Shown: positions 15,600-25,558, counted from the stretch's first letter. The stretch is DNA of 64,000 nt from Oscillospiraceae bacterium (GCA_022770625.1 JALEHK010000024.1:1-64000), one strand, 5' to 3'. Translations and numbers: made by a program. The notes: generated from the sequence alone by a model not told the origin.

Positions 15600-16586
15600 A
15601 TGGGACTGAAAATACTGGGAACGGGTCTTTATCTTCCGGAAAAGGTCGTGACCAACGAAGACTATACGAAAATCGTCGAGACTTCCGATGAATGGATCGT
15701 CAAGCGCACCGGTATGAAGGAGCGCCGGATCACCGGAGAACCGACATGGGTAATGGCAAAAAAAGCCGCTGAGAACGCGCTTGAAAATGCCGGGCTTTCG
15801 CCGTTGGATATCGATCTGATCCTTTGCACGACGGTCACGAGCGACTATATCACGCCGTCTCTGGCCTGCATCGTACAGGGTGCGATCGGCGCGAAAAACG
15901 CGGTTGCTTTCGATATCAACGCCGCCTGTGCAGCGTTTGTTTACGCGCTGGATATGGCGCATATGTATCTGGCCAACGGCTATAAGCGGATTCTGATTAT
16001 TTCGGCGGAAGCCCTTTCCAAGATCACCGATTATACTGACCGTTCGACCTGCGTCCTGTTCGGAGATGCGGCGGGCGCCTGCATTGTCACCTCGAGCGAA
16101 AAGAAATTCGCATCGGCTCTGGGGACGGACGGAACGGGCGCGAACACCCTGTTTGCGAGACGGCCGCTTAATGACATCCCGTTTGTTGAACAGGCAGATC
16201 CCCAGTCGGTCGATCACTTCCCCGACGTAAACCGTCCCGGCGTTCTGTATATGAACGGACGGGAGGTCTATAAATTCGCCGTTTCGGCGATGAGCCACGC
16301 GCTGAAGGATGCCTGCGAAAAATTCGGAACCTCTCCGGAAGAGCTGGATCTGATCGTGCCGCATCAGGCCAACCTCCGGATCATCCAGTCGGCTGCAAAG
16401 GAACTGGGGCTTCCGCTCGAACGGTTCTTTGTCAACATCGATAAATACGGCAACACCTCCTCTGCCTGCATCCCGGTCGGACTGGCGCAGCTGGACGCCG
16501 CGGGCAAACTGATCCCCGGCAAAAAGATCGGACTGGTCGGCTTCGGAGCGGGACTGGTCTACGGCGGATGCGTCTTTGAACTGTAA
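15600..16586 (+). CDS. fabH: Beta-ketoacyl-ACP synthase III
   Basis: 328 aa, usual length. Condenses acetyl-CoA with malonyl-ACP to begin fatty acid synthesis. Catalytic triad segments are visible: Cys in NAACAAFVYAL near 113, His in PHQANLRII near 253, and Asn in YGNTSSACIP near 283. The first gene of the operon, starting at 15600 with a modest AGATAGGA site. The next gene, fabK, follows after 19 bp. Initiation specificity (straight or branched) cannot be read. Confidence 0.96.
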   Translation: MGLKILGTGLYLPEKVVTNEDYTKIVETSDEWIVKRTGMKERRITGEPTWVMAKKAAENALENAGLSPLDIDLILCTTVTSDYITPSLACIVQGAIGAKNAVAFDINAACAAFVYALDMAHMYLANGYKRILIISAEALSKITDYTDRSTCVLFGDAAGACIVTSSEKKFASALGTDGTGANTLFARRPLNDIPFVEQADPQSVDHFPDVNRPGVLYMNGREVYKFAVSAMSHALKDACEKFGTSPEELDLIVPHQANLRIIQSAAKELGLPLERFFVNIDKYGNTSSACIPVGLAQLDAAGKLIPGKKIGLVGFGAGLVYGGCVFEL

Positions 16587-16605
16587 AAACGAAAGGAAAA
16601 ACGAT

Positions 16606-17556
16606 ATGAAAACAAGAGTGACCGAACTTTTCGGCATTGAATATCCGATCTTTCAGGGCGGCATGGCATGGGTCGCGGAATCGACTCTTGCCGCGGCTGT
16701 CTCCAACGCGGGTGGACTCGGAATCATTGCGGGCGGAAGCGCGCCCGCAGAAGTGATCCGTGAGCAGATCCGCCGCTGCAAAACGCTGACGGATAAGCCG
16801 TTTGGCGTCAACATCATGCTGATGAGCCCGAACGCGCCCGATCTGGCGAAGATCGTCATTGAGGAAAAGGTCGCGGTCGTTACGACCGGTGCCGGAAACC
16901 CCGGTAAGTATATCGAAGACTGGAAAGCGGCAGGGATCAAGGTCGTTCCGGTCGTTCCGTCGGTTGCGCTCGCAAGGAGAATGGAACGGGCGGGGGCTGA
17001 TGCGGTCATCGCCGAAGGAATGGAATCCGGCGGCCACATCGGTCAGGAGACGACGATGTGCCTTCTCCCTCAGGTCGTTGATGCGGTTTCGATCCCGGTT
17101 CTCGGAGCGGGCGGCATTGCAGACGGACGGGGCGTTGCGGCGGCGATGATGTTGGGCGCGGAAGGCGTTCAGTGCGGTACCGTTTTTCTTGCTTCTCCCG
17201 AATGCCAGATCCACGAAAACTATAAGGAAATGGTCTTGAAGGCAAAGGATACCGATTCGGCGATCACCGGCGGCATCTGTGTCGGCGGGTCGCCCTGTCG
17301 TCAGGTCAAGAATAAATATACCCGCAGAGTCGTTGAGGCTGAACGGGCGGGCAAGCCGTTTGCTGAAATCGAGGAACTGACGATCGGTTCGCTCCGGCGC
17401 GCCGTTCAGGAGGGCGACACTGAAAACGGTTCCTTCATGTGCGGTCAGATCGGCGGTATGGTCAACGAGATCCGTCCCTGTGCCGAGATCATCCGCTTGA
17501 TGTTTGACGGAGCGAAAGATCTGCTCAAAAACAAGTATAAATCTCTTTATGAATAA
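16606..17556 (+). CDS. fabK: Enoyl-ACP reductase II (flavoprotein)
   Basis: 316 aa, nitronate monooxygenase-like TIM barrel. FMN-dependent NAD(P)H reductase for the last step of each elongation cycle, replacing FabI. Seen: YPIFQGGMAWVA near the start, FGVNIMLMSPN near 65-75, MESGGHIG near 140-147, and PVLGAGGIADGRG near 165-180. The start at 16606 has GAAAGGAAAA upstream; a longer frame overlaps fabH. FabK in fabH-fabK order is typical of Firmicutes and usually means natural triclosan tolerance. Confidence 0.94.
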   Translation: MKTRVTELFGIEYPIFQGGMAWVAESTLAAAVSNAGGLGIIAGGSAPAEVIREQIRRCKTLTDKPFGVNIMLMSPNAPDLAKIVIEEKVAVVTTGAGNPGKYIEDWKAAGIKVVPVVPSVALARRMERAGADAVIAEGMESGGHIGQETTMCLLPQVVDAVSIPVLGAGGIADGRGVAAAMMLGAEGVQCGTVFLASPECQIHENYKEMVLKAKDTDSAITGGICVGGSPCRQVKNKYTRRVVEAERAGKPFAEIEELTIGSLRRAVQEGDTENGSFMCGQIGGMVNEIRPCAEIIRLMFDGAKDLLKNKYKSLYE

Positions 17557-17590
17557 ATCGGAACTCTCAGGAAAAGGAGAAAAGTTATCT

Positions 17591-18334
17591 ATGGCTAAAA
17601 CAGCTCTTATCACCGGCGCGTCCCAGGGTATCGGCGCCTGCATCGCCAAGACTCTTGCCGCCGACGGCTTTAACATCGCAATCGACTGCTATTCCCAGCG
17701 TGAGGTGGAAAACGGCGGCGAAGAGGTCGCCGCGGCTTGCCGCGCGCTCGGCGTAGAGGCGGAATGCTTTATCGCCGACGTATCGGATTTTGACGCCTGC
17801 GCTTCTCTGGTCAAAGAGGTCAAAGCTCGCTTCGGGACGATTGACGCGCTCGTCAACAACGCCGGTATCACCAAGGACGGACTTTTGGTCAGAATGAGTG
17901 AGGAACAGTTCTCGGCGGTCATCAACGTAAACCTCAAAGGCACCTTTAATATGCTCCGCCATGTCGGTGCAGTCATGATGCGTCAGAAGAGCGGACGGAT
18001 CGTCAACATTTCCTCGGTCGCGGGCGTTTACGGAAATGCCGGGCAGATCAACTATTCCGCATCCAAGGCCGGCGTCATCGGTATGACCAAGACGGTCGCC
18101 AAAGAACTTGGCTCCCGCGGAATCACCTGCAACGCGGTCGCGCCTGGATTTGTCCGCACGCCGATGACCGACGTTTTACAGGATGACTATAAAGCGGAGA
18201 TCCTTAAGCAGATTTCGCTCGGACGGCTGGGTGAACCGGAAGATATCGCCAACGCCGTTTCCTTCCTCGTTTCGGATAAAGCTTCCTATATCACCGGACA
18301 GGTGCTCGTCGTTTCCGGCGGCATGGTCATGTGA
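17591..18334 (+). CDS. fabG: 3-oxoacyl-ACP reductase
   Basis: 247 aa, short-chain dehydrogenase. NADPH-dependent reduction of 3-oxoacyl-ACP. Seen: TGASQGIG (9-16), NNAGITKDGLL near 89-99, Ser in NISSVAGVYGN near 140, and YSASK near 155-159 forming the Ser-Tyr-Lys set. Start at 17591 has AAAAGGAGAAAAG upstream; the longer frame at 17504 overlaps fabK. Position and size are standard. Confidence 0.95.
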   Translation: MAKTALITGASQGIGACIAKTLAADGFNIAIDCYSQREVENGGEEVAAACRALGVEAECFIADVSDFDACASLVKEVKARFGTIDALVNNAGITKDGLLVRMSEEQFSAVINVNLKGTFNMLRHVGAVMMRQKSGRIVNISSVAGVYGNAGQINYSASKAGVIGMTKTVAKELGSRGITCNAVAPGFVRTPMTDVLQDDYKAEILKQISLGRLGEPEDIANAVSFLVSDKASYITGQVLVVSGGMVM

Positions 18335-18377
18335 TTCTCACGATCCGTATTTTTAACCATCTGAAAGGAATCAATCC

Positions 18378-19613
18378 ATGAGAAGAGTTGTAATTACCGG
18401 CGCAGGAACCATTACCTCTGTCGGAAGCGACATTCCCACCTTCTGGGACAATATCGTAGCCGGACGTACCGGCATCAAACCGATCACCGGCATCGATAAC
18501 CAGACCCCCGTTAAGGTCGCGGCGCAGATCCCGGACTTTGACCCTACCCGCTGGCTCGAGAAAAAGGAAGCCAAGCGGATGGATCGTTACTGCCAGTTTG
18601 CCGTTGCGGCGGCGCTCGAAGCGCTGAAGGACTGCGGCACTGATTTTAAGGATCTCGATCCTTACCGTGTCGGCGTGATCGTCGGAAGCGGCATCGGCGG
18701 AATGCACACCTTTGAAGAGACCTGCAAGGCCTATCATGAAAAGGGCGCAAAGAAGGTCTCTGTTTTCTTCATCCCGACGATGATCTCCAATATGGCGGCC
18801 GGAAACATTTCGATCAAGACCGGCTTTAAGGGAGTCAACTTTGCTCCTGTTACCGCCTGCGCGACCTCCTCCCATGCGGTCGGCGAGGCTTTCCGCAACA
18901 TCAAGTACGGCGTAGTCGATGCCTGCGTGACCGGCGGCGCAGAAGCGGCCATTACTCCGATGGCGCTGGCCGGGTTCAACAACATGGGCGCGCTGACCGA
19001 CGCGGAAGATCCGCTGCGCGCTTCGATCCCGTTCGACGCCGAAAGAAGCGGCTTTGTTATGGGGGAGGGCGGCACCATCCTGATCCTGGAAGAGCTTGAA
19101 CACGCGCGTGCGCGCGGTGCGCATATCTACGCCGAGATCGTAGGGTATGGCGCGACCGGAGACGCTTATCATATCACCAGCCCCGCACCCGACGGGGAAG
19201 CGGCATCTAAGGCTATGCAGCTTTCGTTTGAAGAGGCTGGACTGACGGCGGAGGATGTTGACTACATCAATGTTCACGGTACCTCTACGCCTTTGAACGA
19301 GCGGTATGAAACGATCGCTGTGAAGAAGGCACTCGGCGAGGATAAAGCTTATCGCACACCGGTTTCCTCGACCAAGGGCGTGACCGGGCATATGCTGGGC
19401 GCGGCAGGCGCGACCGAAGCGCTGGTCTGCGCGCTGGCGCTGGAAAAGGGGATCATTCCTCCGACCGCCGGATATAAGGTTCCCGATCCGGAATGCGACC
19501 TTGACTGTGTACCGAATATCGCGAGAGAAGCGGACATCCGCGTAGCACTGAGCAATTCGCTCGGCTTCGGCGGACAGAACGCGACCCTCTGCCTGAAAAA
19601 ATACGAAGAATAA
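18378..19613 (+). CDS. fabF: Beta-ketoacyl-ACP synthase II
   Basis: 411 aa, usual size. Elongating condensing enzyme. Active site Cys in VTACATSSHA near 163, His in NVHGTSTPLNE near 303, and His in KGVTGHMLGAAG near 340. Start at 18378 with GAAAGGAATC upstream. Lies 43 bp after fabG and 20 bp before accB within the operon. Confidence 0.96.
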   Translation: MRRVVITGAGTITSVGSDIPTFWDNIVAGRTGIKPITGIDNQTPVKVAAQIPDFDPTRWLEKKEAKRMDRYCQFAVAAALEALKDCGTDFKDLDPYRVGVIVGSGIGGMHTFEETCKAYHEKGAKKVSVFFIPTMISNMAAGNISIKTGFKGVNFAPVTACATSSHAVGEAFRNIKYGVVDACVTGGAEAAITPMALAGFNNMGALTDAEDPLRASIPFDAERSGFVMGEGGTILILEELEHARARGAHIYAEIVGYGATGDAYHITSPAPDGEAASKAMQLSFEEAGLTAEDVDYINVHGTSTPLNERYETIAVKKALGEDKAYRTPVSSTKGVTGHMLGAAGATEALVCALALEKGIIPPTAGYKVPDPECDLDCVPNIAREADIRVALSNSLGFGGQNATLCLKKYEE

Positions 19614-19633
19614 AACGTAAGGAACGAAATGAT

Positions 19634-20086
19634 ATGTCTGATTTAAAGCTCTCTCTGGAGGAAGTACGCGGCCTGATGGACGCCTTTGCCGCATCCGGTC
19701 TGACCCGTCTGAAGCTGAAGGACGGCGATTTTGAATTGTCGCTTGGGAAAGAACGGGAGACGGTCGCTGCCGTTCCGCAGCCTTTCCAGCCGGTTCCGGC
19801 GGTTGAAAGGGCGGCTGTGTCCACTCCTGCCGCAGGTTTTTCCGAGACGGAAGGAAATATCGTCAAATCGCCGATCGTCGGTACCTTCTATGCTTCTCCC
19901 TCGCCTGAAAAACCGGCTTATGTTGCGCTCGGCAAAAAGGTCGGGAAAGGGGACGTCCTCTTTATCATCGAATCGATGAAGCTGATGAACGAAGTCACCA
20001 GCGAATACGACGGAACCGTTGAGAAAATTCTGGTCGAGAACGGTCAGCCGGTCGAATACGGTCAGCCGGTCATGGTGATCCGCTGA
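19634..20086 (+). CDS. accB: Acetyl-CoA carboxylase biotin carboxyl carrier protein
   Basis: 150 aa. Carries the biotin that moves the carboxyl group from AccC to AccDA. N-terminal helical segment (1-40), Pro/Ala-rich linker (45-75), and C-terminal biotinyl domain with ESMKLMNE; the biotin Lys is residue 116. The thumb-like SPIVGTFYASPSPEK at about 79-93 is typical of AccB. Start at 19634, 20 bp after fabF. Confidence 0.95.
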   Translation: MSDLKLSLEEVRGLMDAFAASGLTRLKLKDGDFELSLGKERETVAAVPQPFQPVPAVERAAVSTPAAGFSETEGNIVKSPIVGTFYASPSPEKPAYVALGKKVGKGDVLFIIESMKLMNEVTSEYDGTVEKILVENGQPVEYGQPVMVIR

Positions 20087-20145
20087 AGCGGTTTGAGGCG
20101 ATTACAGAAGGGGAGTCTCTCCCTCCGAAAGGAATTTGATAACAT

Positions 20146-21495
20146 ATGAAACGCACCAGGCAGATTGATATGCTGGAAGGACCGATTTTCGGAACGCTCA
20201 TCCGGCTCGCACTTCCGATCGTTGCCTCCTCGGTCATTCAGATGGGTTACAATCTGGTCGATATGCTCTGGATCGGAAAGCTCGGAAGCAACGCCGTTGC
20301 CGCAGTCGGTGCGGCGGGAATGTTTCTCTGGATGGGAATGAGCATTACGACCGTCCCCCGTATCGGCGGGCAGGTTCTGACCGGGCAGAAGCTCGGTGAG
20401 GCAAACCGCGACGCGGCGGCGGGATATGCGCTTTCCGCCCTCAGGATCGCCGTTTTATTCGGCGTTTTGTTCGGAGCGGTCAACGTCCTTTTTGACCGGC
20501 AGCTGGTCGGGTTTTACCGGCTTTCGGCGGCGGAGACCAATCAGATGGCGAGCCAGTACCATATGATTACCTGCGGGCTGATTCTCTTTTCGATCGTCAG
20601 TCAGGTGCTCGGCGGTATCTTTACCGCGATGGGGCGCACGATGATCAACTTTGCCGCGACCGTGTCCGGTCTGGCCATCAATCTTCTGCTCGATCCGCTC
20701 CTGATTTTCGGGATCGGGCCGTTTCCGGCACTGGGCGTTGCAGGTGCGGCCGCAGCAACGGTTATCGCACAGTTTATTGTTTTTGCCATCTATATGATCT
20801 GTGCCGCACGGGATAAGCGGCTGTTTCCCTATATCCGTCTCTTTTCTCATGCACCCGCGGGAAGCGTGCGGAAGATCGCTGCGGTCGGCGTACCGCCCGC
20901 TTTGCAGGATTGCATCTTCAGCGGAATCTCGATGCTCCTTTCGCGGATTGTTGCCGGATGGGGAGACGGGGCGGTTGCGGCTCAGAAGGTCGGCACCCAG
21001 ATCGAATCCATCTCCTGGACGATCGCGGGCGGCCTGACCACCGCGCTCAACGCCTTTACTGCGCAGAACTTCGGCGCGGGGAAGATTTCCCGGATCCATA
21101 AGGGCTTCCGAACGGGAAGCCTGATGATGGTCGTATGGGGGATCGTGGTCAGCGGAATTCTGATTATTTTCCCGGAACCGCTTGTCCGGCTGTTCATCAC
21201 TGAAGCGGAGGTCATCCCGATCGGCGTTGCCTATCTTCGTGCGGTCGGCGCGGCCGAGCTTTTCAGCTGTATGGAGGGCTTAACCGCCGGTATTTTCCAG
21301 GGAATGGGCAATACCCTTCCGCCTGCTGTTTCGGGCGTCGCCTGCAATCTTCTGCGGATCCCGCTGGCGCTGGGGCTTTCAGCAACACCGCTTGGTGTCA
21401 ACGGCGTATGGTGGGCGATCAGTATCTCGATGATGCTCAAGGGACTGATCCTGACGGTATGGCTTGTTATTTATATGCGAAAGAGGAAGCTGTGA
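20146..21495 (+). CDS. MATE-family efflux transporter inside the fatty acid operon
   Basis: 449 aa, about twelve membrane segments in two similar halves. N-terminal motif EGPIFGTLIRLALPIVASSVIQ, then YNLVDMLWIGKLG, typical of NorM/DinF-type exporters that swap Na+ or H+ for drugs or metabolites. Start at 20146 with CCGAAAGGAATT upstream. It lies between accB (60 bp) and fabZ (52 bp) on the same strand without a visible terminator, so it is co-transcribed with fatty acid genes. This is not part of the known FabK-type operon order. It may export a lipid-related product, or simply be an insertion tolerated in the operon; substrate unknown. Confidence 0.9.
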   Translation: MKRTRQIDMLEGPIFGTLIRLALPIVASSVIQMGYNLVDMLWIGKLGSNAVAAVGAAGMFLWMGMSITTVPRIGGQVLTGQKLGEANRDAAAGYALSALRIAVLFGVLFGAVNVLFDRQLVGFYRLSAAETNQMASQYHMITCGLILFSIVSQVLGGIFTAMGRTMINFAATVSGLAINLLLDPLLIFGIGPFPALGVAGAAAATVIAQFIVFAIYMICAARDKRLFPYIRLFSHAPAGSVRKIAAVGVPPALQDCIFSGISMLLSRIVAGWGDGAVAAQKVGTQIESISWTIAGGLTTALNAFTAQNFGAGKISRIHKGFRTGSLMMVVWGIVVSGILIIFPEPLVRLFITEAEVIPIGVAYLRAVGAAELFSCMEGLTAGIFQGMGNTLPPAVSGVACNLLRIPLALGLSATPLGVNGVWWAISISMMLKGLILTVWLVIYMRKRKL

Positions 21496-21547
21496 TGTTC
21501 ATACGAATCATCAGCTTTCCCAACGAAAAGTAAAGGAGATGTCCGTT

Positions 21548-21997
21548 ATGGCTCTTTTGGATAAAGAACAGATCAAGGAAATTATCCCCCATCGGGATCC
21601 GTTCCTTCTGATCGATGAGATCGAGGAACTCGAACCGGGCGTGCGCGCGGTGGGAAAAAAGTACCTGCGTCCCGATGAGTTCTGGTTTAAGGGTCACTTC
21701 CCGCAGGAACCGGTTCAGCCGGGCGTCCTCACGATCGAGATGCTGGCTCAGGTCGGCGCGGTCTGTGCTCTCTCTCTCCCTGAAAATAAGGGAAGAATCG
21801 CCTATTTCGGCGGGATCGATAAGGCAAAATTCCGCGGCAAGGCCGTCCCGGGAGATACCCTGACCCTTTCGGTCGAAGTCATTAAATCCCGCGGCCCGGT
21901 CTCGGTCTGCAAAGCAGTCGCAACGGTCGATGGAAAAAAGATCGTGACGGCGGAGCTGACCTCGATGCTGGGAGACGCGCCCGCCGGGGAAAAATAA
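21548..21997 (+). CDS. fabZ: 3-hydroxyacyl-ACP dehydratase
   Basis: 149 aa, hotdog fold. IIPHRDPFLLIDEI near 12-25, then catalytic His in GHFPQEPVQPG near 54-64 and Glu in VLTIEMLAQ near 68. ATG at 21548 is chosen over ATG at 21539 because AGGAG (21534-21538) abuts the earlier one but is 9 bp from this one. Located between the MATE gene and accC. Confidence 0.95.
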   Translation: MALLDKEQIKEIIPHRDPFLLIDEIEELEPGVRAVGKKYLRPDEFWFKGHFPQEPVQPGVLTIEMLAQVGAVCALSLPENKGRIAYFGGIDKAKFRGKAVPGDTLTLSVEVIKSRGPVSVCKAVATVDGKKIVTAELTSMLGDAPAGEK

Positions 21998-22031
21998 TCC
22001 GAAATTACGTTTGTAAAGGATATCAAAGACT

Positions 22032-23381
22032 ATGTTTAAAAAAGTCCTGATCGCAAACCGCGGCGAGATCGCGGTTCGGATCATCCGCGCCTGCCGGGAA
22101 CTTGGAATCCGGACGGTCGCTGTCTTTTCCGAAGCGGACCGGGATGCGCTTCATGCTAAGATCGCCGATGAAGCGATCTGCATCGGTCCTGCCGCTTCCG
22201 ATAAGAGCTATCTGAACATCAAGTCGATTCTTGCGGCCTGTGAACTGACCGGCGCGGAAGCGCTTCATCCGGGTTTCGGCTTCCTTTCGGAGAATGCGTC
22301 GTTCGCACGGATGTGCGAGCGGTGCGGCGTCACATTTATCGGGCCGAGTCCTGAATCGATGATGCTGATGGGGGACAAGGCCACCGCAAAAAAAACGATG
22401 CGGGAAGCCAATGTTCCGGTTGTTCCCGGCTCGGACGGGATCGTTGAGAGTATCGAGGAAGCACGCGAGGTTGCGGATCGGATCGGATATCCGGTCATGG
22501 TCAAGGCCTCAGCCGGCGGCGGCGGAAGAGGAATCCGCAAGGTCGATTCTCCCGATCAGCTTGAGGACGCGCTTCTGACGGCAAAGAGGGAAGCAAAATC
22601 CTTCTTTGGCGACGACGGCGTATATATCGAGAAGTTCATCGTCGATCCCCGCCATGTGGAAGTGCAGCTGCTTGCCGACCATTATGGAAATATCGTCCAT
22701 CTGGGCGAACGCGACTGCTCGCTTCAGCGCCGCAACCAGAAGATGGTCGAAGAATGCCCCTGCCCGGTTCTTTCACCGGAACTGCGCGCTGAGATGGGTG
22801 CGGCGGCGGTTCGGGCAGCGGCGGCCTGCGGATACGAAAACGCCGGAACCGTCGAGTTCCTTCTTTCGGGAGATCAGTTCTATTTTATGGAAATGAATAC
22901 CCGTATTCAGGTCGAGCATCCGATCACCGAGTTTGTGACCGGGATCGATCTGGTCAAGATGCAGCTCAAGATCGCGGCAGGGGAGATCCTTCCCTTTACC
23001 CAGCAGGATATTCATATGCAGGGGCACGCGATCGAGTGCCGGATTAACGCTGAGAATCCCGCTCAGGGATTCCGTCCCTCGCCCGGTCAAATCAAGAGCC
23101 TATATATGCCGGGAGGTCCCGGGATCCGGATCGATACCGCCGTTTATTCCGGCTATACCATCCCGCCCTACTACGACTCGATGATCGCCAAGCTGATCGC
23201 ATATGCGCCGACCCGTGAGGAAGCGCTGATGAAAATGCAGTGGGCTTTGGCAGAATTTCTTGTCGAAGGGGTTGACACCAACATAGATTTTCAGCTAAAA
23301 TTACTTCGTGACCCGGACGTCGAGAAAGCTGATTATGACATCGGTTTTCTCGGGCGGAATATCGGACGGCTGACAAAGTAA
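22032..23381 (+). CDS. accC: Acetyl-CoA carboxylase, biotin carboxylase subunit
   Basis: 449 aa, usual length. ATP-grasp enzyme that carboxylates biotin on AccB. Seen: KVLIANRGEIAVRIIRA at the start, glycine-rich KASAGGGGRGIRKV near 159-172, HVEVQLLADHYG near 209, catalytic EMNTRIQVEHPITE near 288-301. Start at 22032 with AAAGGATAT upstream. Standard place before accD. Confidence 0.96.
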   Translation: MFKKVLIANRGEIAVRIIRACRELGIRTVAVFSEADRDALHAKIADEAICIGPAASDKSYLNIKSILAACELTGAEALHPGFGFLSENASFARMCERCGVTFIGPSPESMMLMGDKATAKKTMREANVPVVPGSDGIVESIEEAREVADRIGYPVMVKASAGGGGRGIRKVDSPDQLEDALLTAKREAKSFFGDDGVYIEKFIVDPRHVEVQLLADHYGNIVHLGERDCSLQRRNQKMVEECPCPVLSPELRAEMGAAAVRAAAACGYENAGTVEFLLSGDQFYFMEMNTRIQVEHPITEFVTGIDLVKMQLKIAAGEILPFTQQDIHMQGHAIECRINAENPAQGFRPSPGQIKSLYMPGGPGIRIDTAVYSGYTIPPYYDSMIAKLIAYAPTREEALMKMQWALAEFLVEGVDTNIDFQLKLLRDPDVEKADYDIGFLGRNIGRLTK

Positions 23382-23425
23382 CCGGTTCCGCGCCGTAAAC
23401 GTCACGGAAAGGAAGTTTTATCACT

Positions 23426-24301
23426 ATGCTTGATGATATCTGGAAGATCGTCCGTTCGCGGATGGATCCGGGAAACGAATCCAAAGAAAAGCCGGAGCGT
23501 TCCAAAATACCGGATAATCTCCTGTTCAAGTGTCCCCGCTGCGGGAACGTTATCTTTATGGAGGAGTTCAACGCCGGATTAAAGGTCTGCCCGAACTGCT
23601 CGTATCATGCGCGTATCTCCGCGAAGGAACGGCTCGATCTGACGATCGATAAGGGCAGCTTTGAAGAATATGACGCCGACCTTACGAGCGAGAACCCGCT
23701 GGATTTCCCCGGTTATGAAGAGAAAGTTGCATCCGCTCAGAAAAAGACCGGACTGCGCGAGGCGGTCATTACCGGCGAATGCACCATCCGCACCAGACGC
23801 TGTGTCATCATCGTCATGGATCCCGGGTTTATGATGGCGTCGATGGGTTCGGTCGTTGGGGAAAAGATCACAAGAGCTTTTGAAAAAGCAACCGAAAAAA
23901 ATCTGCCGGTCATCGCGTTTACCGCTTCCGGCGGCGCGCGGATGCAGGAGGGAATCCTCTCGCTGATGCAGATGGCTAAAACGTCGGCCGCCGTCAAGCG
24001 TCATTCGGACGCAGGGCTTCTCTATATCACCGTTCTGACAGATCCGACGACCGGCGGTGTTACCGCGTCGTTTGCCTCGCTCGGAGACATTATTATCGCC
24101 GAGCCGAAGGTACTGATCGGTTTTGCCGGACGTAGAGTCATCGAAGGTACCATCCATCAGCGGCTTCCCGATGATTTTCAGTCGGCGGAGTTTTTGCTGG
24201 AGCATGGTTTTGTGGATATGATCGTCAGCCGGGTCAATATGCGCCGCACGCTTTCCAAGCTGCTGAAAGCGCATCTGCCCGACCAGAAGCTGGACGTTTA
24301 A
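23426..24301 (+). CDS. accD: Acetyl-CoA carboxylase carboxyltransferase subunit beta
   Basis: 291 aa. Crotonase-like fold with N-terminal zinc ribbon CPRC...CPNC (residues about 34-56). Catalytic core [13 protein letters not shown] near 154-166 and [16 protein letters not shown] near 203-218. Start at 23426 (GGAAAGGAAG upstream). Works with AccA, which begins 10 bp downstream. Confidence 0.96.
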   Translation: MLDDIWKIVRSRMDPGNESKEKPERSKIPDNLLFKCPRCGNVIFMEEFNAGLKVCPNCSYHARISAKERLDLTIDKGSFEEYDADLTSENPLDFPGYEEKVASAQKKTGLREAVITGECTIRTRRCVIIVMDPGFMMASMGSVVGEKITRAFEKATEKNLPVIAFTASGGARMQEGILSLMQMAKTSAAVKRHSDAGLLYITVLTDPTTGGVTASFASLGDIIIAEPKVLIGFAGRRVIEGTIHQRLPDDFQSAEFLLEHGFVDMIVSRVNMRRTLSKLLKAHLPDQKLDV

Positions 24302-24311
24302 GAAAGGGAAC

Positions 24312-25247
24312 ATGATGATGGAAGAAAACAGACTTTCCGCATGGGAACGGCTTGAACTGATCCGGCATAAGGGGCGCCCGACGGTTCGGGATTATATCCC
24401 GATGATCTTTGACGAGTTTTATGAGCTGCACGGCGACCGGCTGTACGGCGATGATGCAGCGATCGTTACCGGGATCGCCCGGGTGCACGGGATCTCGGTA
24501 ACGGTCATTGGTCAGGTCAAAGGTCATGACCTTGAGGAAAACAAAAAGACCAACTTTTCCTGCCCGCATCCGGAAGGATACCGTAAGGCACTCAGAGTTG
24601 CCCATCAGGCCGAGAAGTTCCACCGCCCGGTTATCTGCTTTATCGACACGCCCGGTGCTTTCTGCGGCGTTGCAGCCGAAGAAAGAGGACAGGGCGAGGC
24701 GATCGCCCGATGCCTTTACGAATTTTCGACGTTGAAAACGCCGGTCATTTCGATCGTGCTGGGGGAGGGTGGCTCCGGCGGCGCGCTGGCGCTTGGCGTC
24801 TGCGATATTCTGGGGATGATGGAGAACGCGCTTTACAGTGTGATCTCTCCCAGGGGATTTGCTTCGCTCCTCTGGAAGGACGCTTCCCGCGAAAAGGAAG
24901 CGGCGGAGGCCATGCAGATGAAAGCCGAGGATCTTTATCGCTTCGGCGTCTGCGATGCGATCATTCCCGAGGCGTCCGGCGGAGCGCATATGAATCCTCA
25001 GGTCACTGCGGGAAACATTGCCGACTTTATTTTGGAGTCGCTAAAAAAATTATCCCAAAAAAGTGTTGCAAATTTATTAGAAGCACGTTATAATAAATTC
25101 AGAAAAATCGGTCAGTTTGAAGACGGCGCCGCGGAAGGTATGATGGACGGCGAAACGGTTCCCCAGATGGAGGATCTGTCTGAGTCGGACGTTTCCGTAA
25201 GCACCGATGATGCCGGTTTAGATACAATGGATCAGCCGCAGGTATAA
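24312..25247 (+). CDS. accA: Acetyl-CoA carboxylase carboxyltransferase subunit alpha
   Basis: 311 aa. Crotonase-like partner of AccD. DTPGAFCGVAAEERGQGEAIA near 112-132 and VLGEGGSGGALALGV near 149-163 are the family core. Residues from about 265 to the end form an acidic, Ser/Asp-rich tail (AAEGMMDGETV, then SESDVSVSTDD) that I do not recognise as part of the usual domain; the DNA there is AT-richer. Three consecutive ATG codons at 24312 leave the exact start open by one or two residues. Followed 57 bp later by acpP. Confidence 0.93.
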   Translation: MMMEENRLSAWERLELIRHKGRPTVRDYIPMIFDEFYELHGDRLYGDDAAIVTGIARVHGISVTVIGQVKGHDLEENKKTNFSCPHPEGYRKALRVAHQAEKFHRPVICFIDTPGAFCGVAAEERGQGEAIARCLYEFSTLKTPVISIVLGEGGSGGALALGVCDILGMMENALYSVISPRGFASLLWKDASREKEAAEAMQMKAEDLYRFGVCDAIIPEASGGAHMNPQVTAGNIADFILESLKKLSQKSVANLLEARYNKFRKIGQFEDGAAEGMMDGETVPQMEDLSESDVSVSTDDAGLDTMDQPQV

Positions 25248-25304
25248 GAAACCTGTATGCCTGTGTGAAAGTCAGATCTATTGAAATTCAAGGAGGAAAT
25301 ACCC

Positions 25305-25532
25305 ATGATTTTTGACAAAGTAAAAGAAATTCTGGTTGACCAGCTCGATGTTGAGGATGAAAAGGTAACGATGGAGGCCAGCATCATCGATGACCTCGGC
25401 GCAGATTCTCTGGATCTGGTCGATCTGGTCATGTCCCTCGAGGAAGAGTTCGACGTTGAGATCCCCGACGAGCAGGTCGAGAACATCAAGACGGTCAGCG
25501 ACATTGTCAAATACATTGAGGACAACGCATAA
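25305..25532 (+). CDS. acpP: Acyl carrier protein
   Basis: 75 aa, acidic four-helix protein. Phosphopantetheine site DSL with Ser35 in [12 protein letters not shown]. Start at 25305 has CAAGGAGGAAAT, a strong ribosome binding site that fits the high expression expected of ACP. Last gene of the fab operon, followed by a terminator. Confidence 0.96.
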   Translation: MIFDKVKEILVDQLDVEDEKVTMEASIIDDLGADSLDLVDLVMSLEEEFDVEIPDEQVENIKTVSDIVKYIEDNA

Positions 25533-25558
25533 TTGATCCTGTGTGATCTCTGAAATCA

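Noticed and set aside
15486..16637. Long minus-strand ORFs opposite fabH and fabK (15486-16637, 16432-17676)
   Set aside because: The plus strand encodes full-length FabH and FabK with catalytic residues; these are shadow frames.
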